Assembly: GCF_021730615.1 (NCBI RefSeq)
Contig: NZ_JAJLMN010000004.1
Location: 94,442 to 158,441 of the forward strand
Reading direction: 5' to 3'
Length of the DNA: 64,000 nucleotides
Origin: Lichenibacterium dinghuense
GTDB lineage: Bacteria; Pseudomonadota; Alphaproteobacteria; Rhizobiales; Beijerinckiaceae
Part shown: piece after piece, positions 19,350-29,359 of the stretch
How positions within the stretch are numbered: position 1 is the stretch's first letter
Layout of the letters: each line of letters starts with the position of its first letter
Position numbers and translations under genes: made by a program
The notes under the pieces: model-generated
Seen by the model: the letters and a program-made list of their open reading frames with translations, nothing else
What the model was told of the DNA's origin: nothing
The model's database searches: none

Positions 19350-20844
19350 ATGAAAGGCGTGGACACGATTGCGCGCATCAGGCGCGAGTTCTTCATTCGA
19401 GGCCGGTCCATCAAGGAGATCGTCCGGGATCTGCACGTGTCCCGGAACACCGTGCGCAAGGTGGTGCGCACCGGCCGCACCGCGTTCGAGTACGAGCGTG
19501 AGGTCCAGCCGATGCCCAAGTTCGGGCAGTGGCGGGCTGATCTGGACGAGATGCTGGCCGCCAACGACAGCAAGGCGGCCCGCGAGCGGCTCACCATGAT
19601 CCGCGTGTTCGAGGATCTGCGCGGCCGCGGCTATGCGGGCGGCTACGACGCTGTCCGGCGCTACGCCCGGGGCTGGCGGCGCGAGCGGGTCGCGGTGACG
19701 GCCGCCGCCCACGTGCCGCTGAGCTTTGATCCGGGCGAGGCCTACCAGTTCGACTGGAGCCACGAGATCGTGCTGATCAACGGCACCACCGTCACCATCA
19801 AGGTGGCCCACGTCCGGCTCTGCCACAGCCGCATGCTGTTTGCGCGGGCCTATCCGCGCGAAAGCCAGGAGATGGTGTTCGACGCCCACGACAAGGCCTT
19901 CGCCTTCTTCGAGGCGCCTGCCGCCGCGGCATCTACGACAACATGAAGACGGCAGTCGAAACGATCCTCGTCGGCAAGGAACGACAATATAACCGCCGTT
20001 TTCAGCAGATGTGCGCTCACTATCTCGTCGATCCCGTCGCCTGCACGCCGGCGTCGGGATGGGAGAAGGGCCAAGTCGAGAACCGGTCGGCCGGTGCGCG
20101 AGCGCTTCTTCACGCCCCGCCTGCGCGTGAAGAGCATCGAGGAGCTGAACAGGTGGCTCCTCGATCAGTGCGTCGCTTACGCCAAGGGCCATCCCCATCC
20201 CGAGAACAAGGAGATCACGGTCTGGCAGGCGTTCGAGGCGGAGCGGCCGAGCCTCGTGCCCTATGTCAGCGCCTTCGACGGTTTCCACGCCGTGCCGGTC
20301 TCGGTGTCCAAGACGTGCCTGATCCGCTTCGACAACAACCGTTACTCGGTGATGGCGAGCGCCGTCGGCCGCCCCGTCGAAGTGCGGGCCTATGCGGAGC
20401 GGATCGAGTTGCGCCAGGGCGGCCATGTCGTGGGCGAGCATGTTCGCAGGTTCGGCCGCAACGAGACCGTATTCGAGCCCTGGCATTATGTGCCGGTGCT
20501 GGCCGCAAGCCCGGCGCCCTGCGTAACGGGGCGCCGTTCAAGGATTGGTGCTGCCGCCCGCCTTCGAGCGCGTCCGGCGCAAGCTCGCCGGCGCCGACGA
20601 TGGCGATCGCCAGATGGTGGGCCTGCTGACGGCCGCCATGGACGACGGGCTGGAGGCCGTCGAGGCTGCCTGCCTGGAGGCGCTCGAAGCCGGCGTCCAC
20701 TCGGCCGACATCATCCTCAACATCCTGGCCCGACGCCGCGAACCCGCGCGCGTCATCACCATCGATACCCCTGACGCGCTGCGCCTGCAGCACGAGCCCG
20801 TCGCCGACTGCGCGCGCTATGACACTCTGAGGAGCATCATGTGA
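19350..20844 (+). pseudogene. istA: IS21-family transposase IstA, copy A, frameshifted
   Basis: The IstA reading is complete only if several frameshifts are allowed. First piece: MKGVDTIARIRREFFIRGRS with the helix-turn-helix ISVSRNTVRK-type segment and the catalytic YQFDWSHEIVLING. A shift near 19920 leads to IYDNMKTAVETIL, a second near 20090 to RERFFTPRLRVKSIEELNRW, and a third near 20520 to DWVLPPAFERVRRKLAG and the end at the TGA 20842-20844. The catalytic DDE fold is therefore broken and the element cannot move without help from another copy. Confidence 0.85.
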
Positions 20845-21578
20845 TGGAACGTTCCGAAATCCTGGCCACGATGGTGGACCTGAAGCTTTACGGCATGAAG
20901 GCCGGCTACGACGAGATCATCACCACGGCGTTGAAGCGCCAGCACGAGCCGCAACGCATCGTCGGTGATCTGCTGCAGGCCGAGATCGCCGAGAAACAGG
21001 CGCGCTCGATCAAGTATCAGATCACCATCTCCAAGCTGCCTTTAGCCAAGGACATCGAGGATTTCCGGTTCGAAGGCACGCTCATCAACGAGATGCTGGT
21101 GCGCGATCTCGCCGGCGGCGAGTTCCTTGCTCACCAGCGCAACGCTGTCCTGGTGGGCGGCACCGGGACCGGCAAGACTCACCTCGCCATCGGGATCGCC
21201 CGAGCCTGCATCCGCAACGGCGCCCGTGGCCGCTATTTCAACGTCGTCGACCTCGTGAACCGGCTCGAAGCCGAAGGCCGCGCCGGCCGCCACGGCCGCA
21301 TGGCCGACTACCTGTCGCGCATGGACTTCATCGTGCTCGACGAACTCGGCTATCTGCCCTTTGCCCAGTCTGGCGGGCAACTCCTCTTCCATCTCATCAG
21401 CCGCCTCTACGAGCAGACCTCCGTCATCGTGACGACCAACCTGGCCTTCGGTGAATGGCCGAACGTGTTCGGCGATGCCAAGATGACGACCGCACTGCTG
21501 GACCGGCTCACCCACCATTGCGAGATCGTCGAGACCGGCAACGAGAGTTGGCGCTTCAAAAACCGCGCCTCGGCCTGA
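20841..21578 (+). CDS. istB: IS21-family helper ATPase IstB, copy A
   Basis: A 245-aa AAA+ ATPase that assists the IS21 transposase in target selection. Walker A is [11 protein letters not shown] and Walker B is [12 protein letters not shown]. It starts at GTG 20841 (or ATG 20844) and overlaps the istA stop (ATGTGATG), the usual translational coupling of istAB. Intact and of full length, although its istA partner is broken. Confidence 0.92.
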   Translation: MMERSEILATMVDLKLYGMKAGYDEIITTALKRQHEPQRIVGDLLQAEIAEKQARSIKYQITISKLPLAKDIEDFRFEGTLINEMLVRDLAGGEFLAHQRNAVLVGGTGTGKTHLAIGIARACIRNGARGRYFNVVDLVNRLEAEGRAGRHGRMADYLSRMDFIVLDELGYLPFAQSGGQLLFHLISRLYEQTSVIVTTNLAFGEWPNVFGDAKMTTALLDRLTHHCEIVETGNESWRFKNRASA

Positions 21579-21711
21579 GCATCACGCCACCGCAGCCGCC
21601 CGGCTGCGCAACCCTGACCCGCTTCGCCGGGCGGCCGCTACCGCCTCAGATTGCAGCAAGGGGGTCAACATTGGACGCCGATAGGGGGTCAAATTTCAAC
21701 GCCGATTGACA

Positions 21712-22020
21712 GTTCTCATGCCGACCGATGATGCGGTGCAGTTGGGTCTGTTGACCAACGCCATCAAATATGCGCCTCCGAGAGTGCCGGGCGACATCGC
21801 GCTGACCGTGACGGAGCTTGAACAGGGCGAGATCCGCTTCGAGCTTCGCGACCACGGCCTCGGGTTGCCGGCGCAGTTCGATGCAGCGACGTCGCGGAGC
21901 CTCGGCATGAAGCTGATCGCACGCCTCGCTCGCCAGCTCGGTGGCAAGCCGGTCTGGCAGAACGCCGATCCCGGCACGCGCTTCGTGTTGGAGTTCACTC
22001 CTCAGGAACGGGCTGACTGA
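21712..22020 (+). pseudogene. Histidine kinase ATPase-domain fragment (C-terminal end)
   Basis: About 100 residues of a HATPase_c domain of the HWE/HisKA_2 type: QLGLLTNAIKYAP (N-box; the usual 'NELVTNAIKHA' appears shortened), IRFELRDHGLGLP (G1 box), SLGMKLIARLARQLGG and the terminal strand GTRFVLEFTP. It starts exactly at the right end of IS21 copy A and has no upstream kinase or sensor domain, so it is a remnant. A PAS fragment of a similar kinase type occurs at 7352-7960 on the other strand. Confidence 0.75.
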
Positions 22021-22192
22021 GGTTCGCCGTGCGCGGCGACGCCGAGCATCTGACCTTCGACGCCGGTCTGCCCGGGCGTCGGCGATCCTGGTCTGCCGAC
22101 CCCTGTCCAGTGAACCCACCGCAGCGGTCGGCCTCCACGCCGTGGCATGAACTCTTCCAGGTTGGCCATGCCTGTCGATCGAGAAGGCGTCC

Positions 22193-23836
22193 TCACGCTG
22201 CCGAGCTTCGAAGGGGCGTCCGAGACGCACACCGGTCGCCCTGCAGCCGTGCCCAACGAAAGCAGTTCCGACCGTCACTCTTGGCTCGGTACAGGGCGGC
22301 ATCGGCCACGGTCAGAAGATCGAGCCCTGGCTCTCCCGCCACCCGCGTGACGCAGCCGGCGCTGATGGTGACGACGCCGTGCTGACTCGCGGCATGCGGG
22401 TCCCGCAGATCCGAGACGGCTCGCAGCACCTCTCCGGCGACCCGATCGGCCTCGGTGAAGCCGAGCCCCGGTACGACGGCCACGAACTCCTCCCCGCCGT
22501 AGCGCGCGACCAGTCCGCCCAGGGGCGACATGACACCATCTATGGCGGAGCCGACGCGGCGCAGCACGGCATCGCCGGCGACGTGGCCGTAGCTGTCGTT
22601 GTAGGCTTTGAACTGGTCCACGTCGATCATGAGCAGGGTCAGCGCCTTGGCATCTGCGATCGCGGCCGACAGGACCTGCTCGAGCCCGCGGCGGTTGGCG
22701 AGCCCGGTGAGCGGGTCGGTCAACGTTTGCTCGACGAGCCGGTCCTCACGATCTTTCTCCGCCGTGATGTCGATCACGACGCCGGCGATGCCCGACACGA
22801 GCGGGCCGTTGTGGACGGCACGGCGAAAGCACCTCAACCATCGCACCTCGCCGAGCGCGTCGACGATCCTGAACTCCTCGGTTCTCTGAGCCACCCTGCC
22901 ATTCAGCAGGTCGATGAAGCAGGTGTCGTCTCGATCGTCAGGGTGGACGACGTCCAGCCACTCGGCCATGCTCATGACGGGCAGGTAGCGCGCGCCGAGG
23001 AGACGGGAGAAGCTGGGTCCGAGATCGAAGGTACGGCGGACGGCGTCGTAGAACCAGTGCGCGCCGCCGAGCGCCTCCATGGCAAGAGAGAGCCTTGCAT
23101 TCGACTGCTCGAGCTCGTCTCTGATGCGACGTTCCTCGGTGACGTCGGTGACGATGCCGAGAATGCTCGGCCACCCATCCGGTCCCTTTGCCAGCGGGTA
23201 GAGGGTCGTCCGAATGGTCATGTCCCCGCGAGGGGTCGGCACGGTGCTGTCGCGCTCGAGGGTGCGTGCCGTGCGCAGGCAGAGGTCGTAGCTTCCAGCG
23301 ATGCGCTGGGCGATGTCCTCTGGAAAGGCCTCGGACAACGACCCTGGCCATGTGATCGCGTCACCCCGGCCCGTCCATAGCTCGACGGCCGCCGCGTTGA
23401 CCTGGGCGAAGACGTAGCCCTCCGCTCCCCGATGTTCCACCACATAGGCGGGGACGGCGATCTCCGCGACAGCGATCATGAGCGGGCTCTCGAACGGGTC
23501 GGCCGTGCGCGAGTGCTCGACGCGGTTCGGTGACCATGGCGCTGATGGTACAGCGTCTTCCTGCTGCCGAATTAATGGGCAATCGTTGCGGAATGTTGAA
23601 GATGCTTCATGGTCGAGGATGAGAATCGACCTGTGATGATCGCGTACCGTGCGCATCGCTGAGACGTCGAGATTGCGCTGTCCGTCGGCGGTCTCGCCGT
23701 CGTGGACGAGCAGGGCCCCACTCAAGGTAGGCTCCTGTCGAGCCGTCGTTTCCCCCACGGGGTAGGGGTTCATGTCCGGACATGATGACACCTCTCGGGA
23801 CCGGGTGTCAGGGACACGCTCTGCCCAGTTCGTCAT
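22193..23836 (-). CDS. PAS-PAS-GGDEF diguanylate cyclase
   Basis: A 547-aa cyclic-di-GMP synthase. Domains in order: a low-similarity N-terminus (1-120), PAS 1 (~121-235, ending ILGIVTDVTEERRIRDELEQ), PAS 2 of PAS_3 type (~255-365, HWFYDAVRRTFDLG, DVVHPDDR, GVVIDITAEKDRE), and GGDEF (~370-530) with DPLTGLANRRGLE and the active-site loop RYGGEEF (447-451). No membrane span is seen, so it probably senses a cytoplasmic signal through PAS. The true start is uncertain: ATGs at codons 1, 22, 61 and 120 are in frame and none has a strong ribosome site. It is transcribed divergently from the next membrane protein. Confidence 0.88.
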   Translation of the reverse strand: MTNWAERVPDTRSREVSSCPDMNPYPVGETTARQEPTLSGALLVHDGETADGQRNLDVSAMRTVRDHHRSILILDHEASSTFRNDCPLIRQQEDAVPSAPWSPNRVEHSRTADPFESPLMIAVAEIAVPAYVVEHRGAEGYVFAQVNAAAVELWTGRGDAITWPGSLSEAFPEDIAQRIAGSYDLCLRTARTLERDSTVPTPRGDMTIRTTLYPLAKGPDGWPSILGIVTDVTEERRIRDELEQSNARLSLAMEALGGAHWFYDAVRRTFDLGPSFSRLLGARYLPVMSMAEWLDVVHPDDRDDTCFIDLLNGRVAQRTEEFRIVDALGEVRWLRCFRRAVHNGPLVSGIAGVVIDITAEKDREDRLVEQTLTDPLTGLANRRGLEQVLSAAIADAKALTLLMIDVDQFKAYNDSYGHVAGDAVLRRVGSAIDGVMSPLGGLVARYGGEEFVAVVPGLGFTEADRVAGEVLRAVSDLRDPHAASQHGVVTISAGCVTRVAGEPGLDLLTVADAALYRAKSDGRNCFRWARLQGDRCASRTPLRSSAA

Positions 23837-23928
23837 CGCGTTGTCGCCAACTGTGCGCAGCTAACGATCATCGCGCAGGAGTTAACCGAACTGGCAGAAA
23901 GATCTTCAACACGGCGGCTTCTAGGTTA

Positions 23929-25002
23929 ATGTGTGTTAACCAGCATTCAGCGGAGCAGATCGTGCTGCAGCGCCTCATCGGTCGACCATCGTTACCTCTT
24001 TCCCTGCTGTTCTCGACCCTCTGGGTTCTGGGATGCACTGGCGAGGCTAGCGCCCACGTGAAATGGTTCTGCGCCTTCGACGTCGCCGGCCAACCGGTCG
24101 GCCTGGCGAACGTGCTGTGCCTCGACTTCGAAGAGCTGACGGCCCTGACGATCTTCGTGCTGGTCGCGGCCGGCATCATCGAGCGGACGCCGCTCGGCAC
24201 CGCGCTGCTGCGGTCCATCGTCAGCTTCATGGCACCGGTCCGGTGGAACTCGGACATCCTGATCCGGGCCGTCGCGGGGTTCTTCTTCGTCAACCTGTGG
24301 AGCATCGGCGGCATCATCATCACGCCCGAGCTCAAGACGACGTCCCAGCTCATCCCGCTCCTGCAGCTCGGGATCGCCGCCTGCCTGCTGTGGCGCCATA
24401 CCCTCGTGCTGTCGGCCGCCGGCATCGTCGTCCTCTACGGGGTCGCGCTGCACGACTACGGCCTGTTCCACCTGCTCGACTATCCGATCTTCCTCGGCCT
24501 CGCCGCCTATCTGGCGCTGACGGGCCTCGGCCGGGAGCCCTTCGGCCTGCGCCCGCTCGACATCGCCCGCTGGGCCGCCGCGGTCACGCTGATGTGGGCG
24601 TCCATCGAGAAGTGGGCCTATCCGGAGTGGACCTCGCCGCTCTTCGTCACCCACCCCAACGTCGCCATGGGCTTCAGCCCGAGCTTCTTCATGCAGGCGG
24701 CCGGCGCGGTGGAGTTCGGCCTATCCTTCGCCCTGATCTGGACGCCGCTCTGCCGCCGCGCCTCGGCGCTGATCCTCGCCGGCATGTTCCTGTCCGCCGT
24801 GCTGGAGTTCGGCAAGATCGACGCCATCGGCCATTCCTGCATCATCGCCCTGGTGTTGGCCATCGCGGCGGACGACCGGGTCGAGCCGGTCCGGGTGCGG
24901 CAGATCGTGTGGACGCCGCTCGGCTACGCCGCCTCCCTCGCAGTCATCCTGCTCGGCTACTACGAGCTCCACGCTGTGCTGTTCGGCACCACCCTGACCT
25001 GA
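23929..25002 (+). CDS. Integral membrane protein of unknown function
   Basis: A 357-aa polytopic protein with a probable N-terminal signal/anchor (LSLLFSTLWVLGCTGEASA) followed by AHVKWFCAFDVAGQPVGLANV. There are about eight more hydrophobic spans, for example LTIFVLVAAGIIE, LIRAVAGFFFVNLWSIGGIII and AVTLMWASIEKWAYP. The 'ASIEKWAYP' segment and the late spans recall DoxX-like/MauE-like quinone-reactive membrane proteins, but I cannot confirm this. It is followed by a convergent gene for a secreted cupredoxin, so a respiratory or copper-linked role is possible. The ATG at 23929 is the first plausible start before the signal sequence. Confidence 0.75.
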   Translation: MCVNQHSAEQIVLQRLIGRPSLPLSLLFSTLWVLGCTGEASAHVKWFCAFDVAGQPVGLANVLCLDFEELTALTIFVLVAAGIIERTPLGTALLRSIVSFMAPVRWNSDILIRAVAGFFFVNLWSIGGIIITPELKTTSQLIPLLQLGIAACLLWRHTLVLSAAGIVVLYGVALHDYGLFHLLDYPIFLGLAAYLALTGLGREPFGLRPLDIARWAAAVTLMWASIEKWAYPEWTSPLFVTHPNVAMGFSPSFFMQAAGAVEFGLSFALIWTPLCRRASALILAGMFLSAVLEFGKIDAIGHSCIIALVLAIAADDRVEPVRVRQIVWTPLGYAASLAVILLGYYELHAVLFGTTLT

Positions 25003-25069
25003 ACGCCTCCCACGCCCATCCTTCGACCGCCCGGGATCCGCGCCCGGGCGGTTCGGCGTCCGGCGCCTG

Positions 25070-25432
25070 TCACTCCCGCACCGTCACCGCCAGCTTCATC
25101 TTGGGGTGGATGCCGCAGAGCACGTTGAACGTGCCGGCCTTAGTGAACACGATGTCGGCCTTGGCGCCCGGCTCCTGATCGCCGGAGTCGAAAGAGAAGT
25201 CGGGATCGTCGATATAGGCGTGGTGCATGAGATCGCCGTCGTCGTTGACGACCTCGACCGTGTCGCCCCGGTGGATCGTCAGCGCCCCCGGCAGGAAGGC
25301 CCGTCCGCGCTGGGAGACCACGAACTTGATGCCCGTCGCCGCCAGGGACGCCCCGGTCGTGAGGGTCAGAAGTACCGCCAGAACGGGTAGGGCTGATGCG
25401 GTTCTCGACAACTGACATGTGCGAAGCTGCAT
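25070..25432 (-). CDS. Secreted cupredoxin (plastocyanin/amicyanin-like)
   Basis: A 120-aa periplasmic blue-copper-like protein. The signal peptide covers residues 1-~31 (ALPVLAVLLTLTTGASLAA). The mature domain has AFLPGALTIHRGDTVEVVNDDG, His70/His71 in DLMHHAY, and the copper loop LCGIHPKMK with Cys106, His109 and Met112, the expected type-1 ligand set. It probably carries electrons in the periplasm, as amicyanin or pseudoazurin do in methylotrophs; the partner is unknown. The start at 25432 is fixed by the signal peptide, since the longer upstream frame adds an unlikely arginine-rich extension. Convergent with the membrane protein gene upstream. Confidence 0.9.
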   Translation of the reverse strand: MQLRTCQLSRTASALPVLAVLLTLTTGASLAATGIKFVVSQRGRAFLPGALTIHRGDTVEVVNDDGDLMHHAYIDDPDFSFDSGDQEPGAKADIVFTKAGTFNVLCGIHPKMKLAVTVRE

Positions 25433-25603
25433 GGACCATCCCTCCGCGCGTTGAGGAGTCGCTTGACCGATCTTCAAGTCGCGAGGGGATCGTCGCCGTC
25501 CTGAGTTAAGCCTCAGTTGCGACGCGGAGGCTGGCTTCATCAGACATTTACCCTCTCACCTCAAGGTTGATCGATCTAGGGCGCGTGACGTAGGGCGAGA
25601 GAT

Positions 25604-28462
25604 ATGCGGTTGGCTTCCGTGGCACGGCGCTTCCGGCACGGCACCAGTCTCGACAGGGTAGCGCGGCTCGTCCTCACGATCAGAGCCCGGATCCTCATCG
25701 CCTTCCTGATCATGACCGCCATCACCGCCGCCCTCGGGAGCTTCGCGGTGGTGCGCCTGCAGGAGGTGGGTCAGCTCATGACCCGCACCTACGACCAGTC
25801 CCTGATGTCGGTGAACTACGCTCGTGCCGCTGCCGCCGACTTCGCCGCGATGGAGAACGCCTTCATTCGCTGCTCGCTGGCGACCGACCCCGCCGAGGTG
25901 GGTAGGCTGCGCCAATCAGTCGGAACTCTGCACACATCGCTGCTTGAGGACATCACGATCGCGAGCGAGCGGGCGCAGTCTGCCCGCGCCATGATGGCGG
26001 GCGAGCGCGCCCGGCAGGCCGTCGAGCGATGGGACGTGGCCCGCTCCGAGGCGGGGTCGCGACGGGAACGGGACTGGCGCGCCCTCGACGTGGACGCCGC
26101 GGCGTTGAATGAGCAGATCGACCTGCTCGTCAACTACACGGCCGGTGACGGCTTCGCCTACCGAGGCGAGGCCAGGGCCATCGTGGCCTCTGATGTCCGC
26201 GCCACGCTGATCTACACTGCTACGGCCCTGCTGCTCGCCGCCTTGGTGGTGTTCTACATGGCGAAGCGCATCGTCGGCCCGGTGGCGGCGGCATCCGATG
26301 CCGCCCGCGAGATCGCGGGCGGCAGGCTCGACGGCGTCATCCCGCAAGGCTACGGCGACGAGCTCGGCGCCCTGCTGGCCGCCATGACGGTGATGCGCGA
26401 CAACATCCGGGGCATGATGGAGCGAGAAGTCGCCCAGCGGCGGTTCGCCCAGACCCGCCTCGCCGACGCGCTGGCGGGGTCCGACGAGGGCATCGCCGTC
26501 GTCGACGCATCCGGAGCGATCGTGCTGGCCAACCAGCGACTGGCGACGTTCCTCGAGATCTCCCCGAAACTCCTGCGGGCCGGCACGCCGGCGGACGCCG
26601 TGGCGGCGATGCTCGACACACCCGCGCTGCGCAGCGGGGCCGTGCTGGAGTCCGACATCCCCGGGCCAGACGACGGAGAGATGCGCCGCATCGGCGATCG
26701 CTGGCTGCGGATCAGCCGCAGCCCGACACAGGACGGCGGCTTCGTCGCCATGGTTGGCGACGTCACAGCTCTGAAGCGACAGGAGGAGAGGCTCCGCGCC
26801 ACCAATCTCGGCTTCGATGCGGCGCTGGAGAACATGTCCCAGGGCCTGTGCCTTTACGACGATCGAAGCCGCCTCGTGGTGGTCAACCGCCGGTTCGCCG
26901 AGATCTACCGGCTTGACCCGGCCGACGTCCGCCCCGGCATCAGCTTCCGCGAGGTGATCGGGCTGAGAAGCATCGCCGGCCACCACGGGCCCTGCGACTT
27001 GGACGAACTGCACGACAGCCGGCTCGAGGCCATACGGCGCGGCGGGGGCGCCGTACTGGAGGAGTTGAGCGACGGCCGCACGATCGCCATCGCGCATCGG
27101 GGCACGGCCGACGGAGGCTGGGTGGCCACCTACGAGGACATCACGGAGCGCCTCGCGGCCGAGCGTCAGATCACCTTCTTGGCCCGCCACGACGCGCTGA
27201 CGCGGCTGCCGAACCGCACCGTCTTCGCCGAGCGGGGCGAGGAGGCGGTGAAACGCCTCGGCCGGGGCGAGGGCTTCGCAGTGCTGTACCTGGACCTCGA
27301 CCGATTCAAGCAGATCAACGACACGCTGGGCCACGCGGCCGGCGACGCGCTGCTGCGGGGCGTCGCTGACCGGCTCGAGGCCTGCGCACGCGAGGTCGAC
27401 ACCGTGTGCCGGTTCGGCGGCGACGAGTTCGCGATCCTGCAGTGCGGGGTGGCGCGCGACGAGGATGCCGTCGTGCTGGCGAAGCGCATCGTCGAGGTGC
27501 TGCGTCCGCCGTTCGACGTCGGCGGCAGGCCTGTGTCGGCCGGGGTGAGCATCGGCATCGCCGTTGCGCCCCGGGACGGCTCCTCCTTCCTCGCTCTCAC
27601 GCGCAATGCCGACGCGGCCCTGTACCGGGCCAAGGCGGACGGCCGCGGCGTGTGGCGCTGCTTCGAGCCCGAGATGGATGCGCGCCTGCAGGCGCGCAGC
27701 GCGCTCGAGGTGGATCTGCGCCGCGCCCTCGTCGATGCGGAGTTCGAGGTCCACTATCAGCCGCTCCACGATCTCGCGCTCGACCGTTTCGGCGGCTGTG
27801 AGGCGTTGGTGCGCTGGCGCCATCCGTCGCGCGGGCTGGTGTCGCCGGCGGAGTTCATCCCCGTCGCCGAGGCGATCGGGCTGATCGTGCCTCTGGGCGA
27901 GTGGGTGCTGCGTCAAGCCTGCCTCGACGCCAGCTCCTGGCCGCCACACGTCAAGGTGGCGGTGAATGTGTCCTCGGCTCAGTTCGCACAAGGCCGGCTT
28001 GTGCGGGCCGTCGAGGGCGCCCTCGCGACCTCCGGGCTGGAGCCGAGCCGCCTGGAGCTCGAGATCACGGAAACGGCGCTGCTGTCGGAGGCGGACGCGA
28101 CGAAGGAGGCCCTGCACGCGCTGCGGCGCCTGGGCGTGCGCATCGCTATGGACGACTTCGGCACGGGCTACTCGTCGCTGAGCTATCTGCTGAGCTTCCC
28201 GTTCGACAAGATCAAGATCGACCAGTCCTTCGTGCGCGACCTGGAAACGCGGAGCGAGGCCGGGACGCTGGTGCGCACGATGGTGCAGCTCGGGCGCAGC
28301 CTCGGCATGCGGGTCACGGCCGAGGGGGTCGAGACCGAGCGACAGCTGGAGCAACTGCGCCGGGACGGCTGTGACGAGATCCAGGGCTACCTATTCAGCC
28401 GTCCCGTGCCGGTGGGCGAGGTGCAGGCCATGCTGACGATCGGCAGGACCATATCGGTCTGA
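25604..28462 (+). CDS. Membrane-bound HAMP-PAS-GGDEF-EAL cyclic-di-GMP protein
   Basis: A 952-aa signalling protein. A transmembrane helix (~25-50, ILIAFLIMTAITAALGSFAVV) leads into a periplasmic four-helix sensor (~50-200). A second span follows (TALLLAALVVFYMA, ~205-220), then HAMP (~220-275) and two PAS-like modules (~285-395 and ~400-520, NMSQGLCLYDDRSRLVVVN). GGDEF has an apparently active RFGGDEF site (~603-609). The EAL domain starts at ~700 with EALVRWRHP, DDFGTGYSSLSYL and AEGVET, so the phosphodiesterase residues look intact. It may make or break down c-di-GMP; which activity dominates cannot be told. Alone on its strand, upstream of IS66 copy A. Confidence 0.93.
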   Translation: MRLASVARRFRHGTSLDRVARLVLTIRARILIAFLIMTAITAALGSFAVVRLQEVGQLMTRTYDQSLMSVNYARAAAADFAAMENAFIRCSLATDPAEVGRLRQSVGTLHTSLLEDITIASERAQSARAMMAGERARQAVERWDVARSEAGSRRERDWRALDVDAAALNEQIDLLVNYTAGDGFAYRGEARAIVASDVRATLIYTATALLLAALVVFYMAKRIVGPVAAASDAAREIAGGRLDGVIPQGYGDELGALLAAMTVMRDNIRGMMEREVAQRRFAQTRLADALAGSDEGIAVVDASGAIVLANQRLATFLEISPKLLRAGTPADAVAAMLDTPALRSGAVLESDIPGPDDGEMRRIGDRWLRISRSPTQDGGFVAMVGDVTALKRQEERLRATNLGFDAALENMSQGLCLYDDRSRLVVVNRRFAEIYRLDPADVRPGISFREVIGLRSIAGHHGPCDLDELHDSRLEAIRRGGGAVLEELSDGRTIAIAHRGTADGGWVATYEDITERLAAERQITFLARHDALTRLPNRTVFAERGEEAVKRLGRGEGFAVLYLDLDRFKQINDTLGHAAGDALLRGVADRLEACAREVDTVCRFGGDEFAILQCGVARDEDAVVLAKRIVEVLRPPFDVGGRPVSAGVSIGIAVAPRDGSSFLALTRNADAALYRAKADGRGVWRCFEPEMDARLQARSALEVDLRRALVDAEFEVHYQPLHDLALDRFGGCEALVRWRHPSRGLVSPAEFIPVAEAIGLIVPLGEWVLRQACLDASSWPPHVKVAVNVSSAQFAQGRLVRAVEGALATSGLEPSRLELEITETALLSEADATKEALHALRRLGVRIAMDDFGTGYSSLSYLLSFPFDKIKIDQSFVRDLETRSEAGTLVRTMVQLGRSLGMRVTAEGVETERQLEQLRRDGCDEIQGYLFSRPVPVGEVQAMLTIGRTISV

Positions 28463-28883
28463 GCTCGTATCGAAGCCGTATGATCGTCCACGGGGTTTTG
28501 GCGAGGCACCTCGCGATCTTCAACGGCGAGGACGGGAATGGAGACGGGGAGGTAGCGATCGCCCTGGAGAGAGGCCGGCTGCACTCGGGGCGATGACGAA
28601 GCCGGGATCGTCTTGGGGGCCGGGCAGCGTTACCCGCTGTATCTGCCAGCCCCTCCCAGGCTGCGCGCCGTCGCTGACGCGTCCGATGGGGTCGGCGTGA
28701 AATGGGGCTGTCTCGGACCGCGGAAGTCAGCTGCACTGTTGCGCCAAGCCGAATATCGTTTTGAGCGAAGTCAGGACCTGGTGAACTCGGGTCGCCAGGA
28801 TCGCCGACGACTGGCTCCCAAGCCGCGCATCCTCCATCCCTGGCCACACCAGCGCTTTGTTGTCGAACACCCGAGGTGGCAGC
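28463..28883. other. Intergenic region, no gene seen
   Basis: No gene recognised between the EAL gene and the left end of IS66 copy A. A minus-strand stretch near 28740-28880 reads RVFDNKALVWPGMEDARLG and on to LTSLKTIFGLAQQ, which has some coding look but matches nothing I know; it could be a decayed transposase end. Confidence 0.4.
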
Positions 28884-28942
28884 GTATGCCTGCGGCGAGG
28901 GCCGCCTTGTGAGAGGGGCCGTCGACGATCGAGACTGCGCGT

Positions 28943-29359
28943 ATGGACAGCCATACGCACAGTCTCCTGCCTGAACGTCTCGAGGTCATCGAGATCGGGC
29001 GCCGCCGTCGCTGGTCGGAGGAGGAGAAGCTCCGCATCGTGACGGAGTGCCTGGAGGCGCCGCGGCTGGTGTCGGCGACGGCGCGTCGTCACGGCATCAC
29101 GCGGTCGCAGTTGATGGCATGGCGCCGAGCGTTGAAAGTCGAGCGTGTCGCTCCCGAGCCGGCTCCGGCCTTTGTGCCCGCCGTCCTGGTGCCCGAGCCG
29201 GCGGCGAAGAGCGAGCCGGCGCCACGCCGGAGGAGGCCGCGGCAGGCCGTGCAGGGCCGCATGGTGATCGAGGTGGGGCGGGGGCGTCGCGTGGTGGTGG
29301 ACGGCGCCGTGGACGCGGAAGCGCTCGCCCGCGTGCTCGACGTGCTGGACCGGCGATGA
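28943..29359 (+). CDS. tnpA: IS66 accessory protein TnpA (copy A)
   Basis: A 138-aa IS66 orf1 product with an N-terminal helix-turn-helix (EVIEIGRRRRWSEEEKLRI, VSATARRHGITRSQLMAWRR) and a basic C-terminus ending in RVLDVLDRR. It assists transposition, probably by binding the ends. Its TGA overlaps the tnpB ATG (ATGA), showing coupled translation. Confidence 0.88.
   Translation: MDSHTHSLLPERLEVIEIGRRRRWSEEEKLRIVTECLEAPRLVSATARRHGITRSQLMAWRRALKVERVAPEPAPAFVPAVLVPEPAAKSEPAPRRRRPRQAVQGRMVIEVGRGRRVVVDGAVDAEALARVLDVLDRR

Larger units (their letters stand above)
19232..21711 (+). mobile_element. IS21-family element, copy A (istA broken)
   Basis: About 2.48 kb with istA-istB order on the plus strand. 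The outer ends are imperfect inverted repeats starting TGT: left TGTGATTAGGCGTGGAATTT, right (reverse complement) TGTCAATCGGCGTTGAAATT. Each is followed by a second internal repeat of the GGCGTCCAA..TTGACCCCC type (about 19273-19293 and 21663-21680), the multiple terminal repeats expected of IS21. I could not assign a target duplication. The right end abuts a histidine-kinase fragment. Confidence 0.82.

Noticed and set aside
25916..28354. 812-aa minus-strand frame
   Set aside because: Shadow of the GGDEF-EAL gene.
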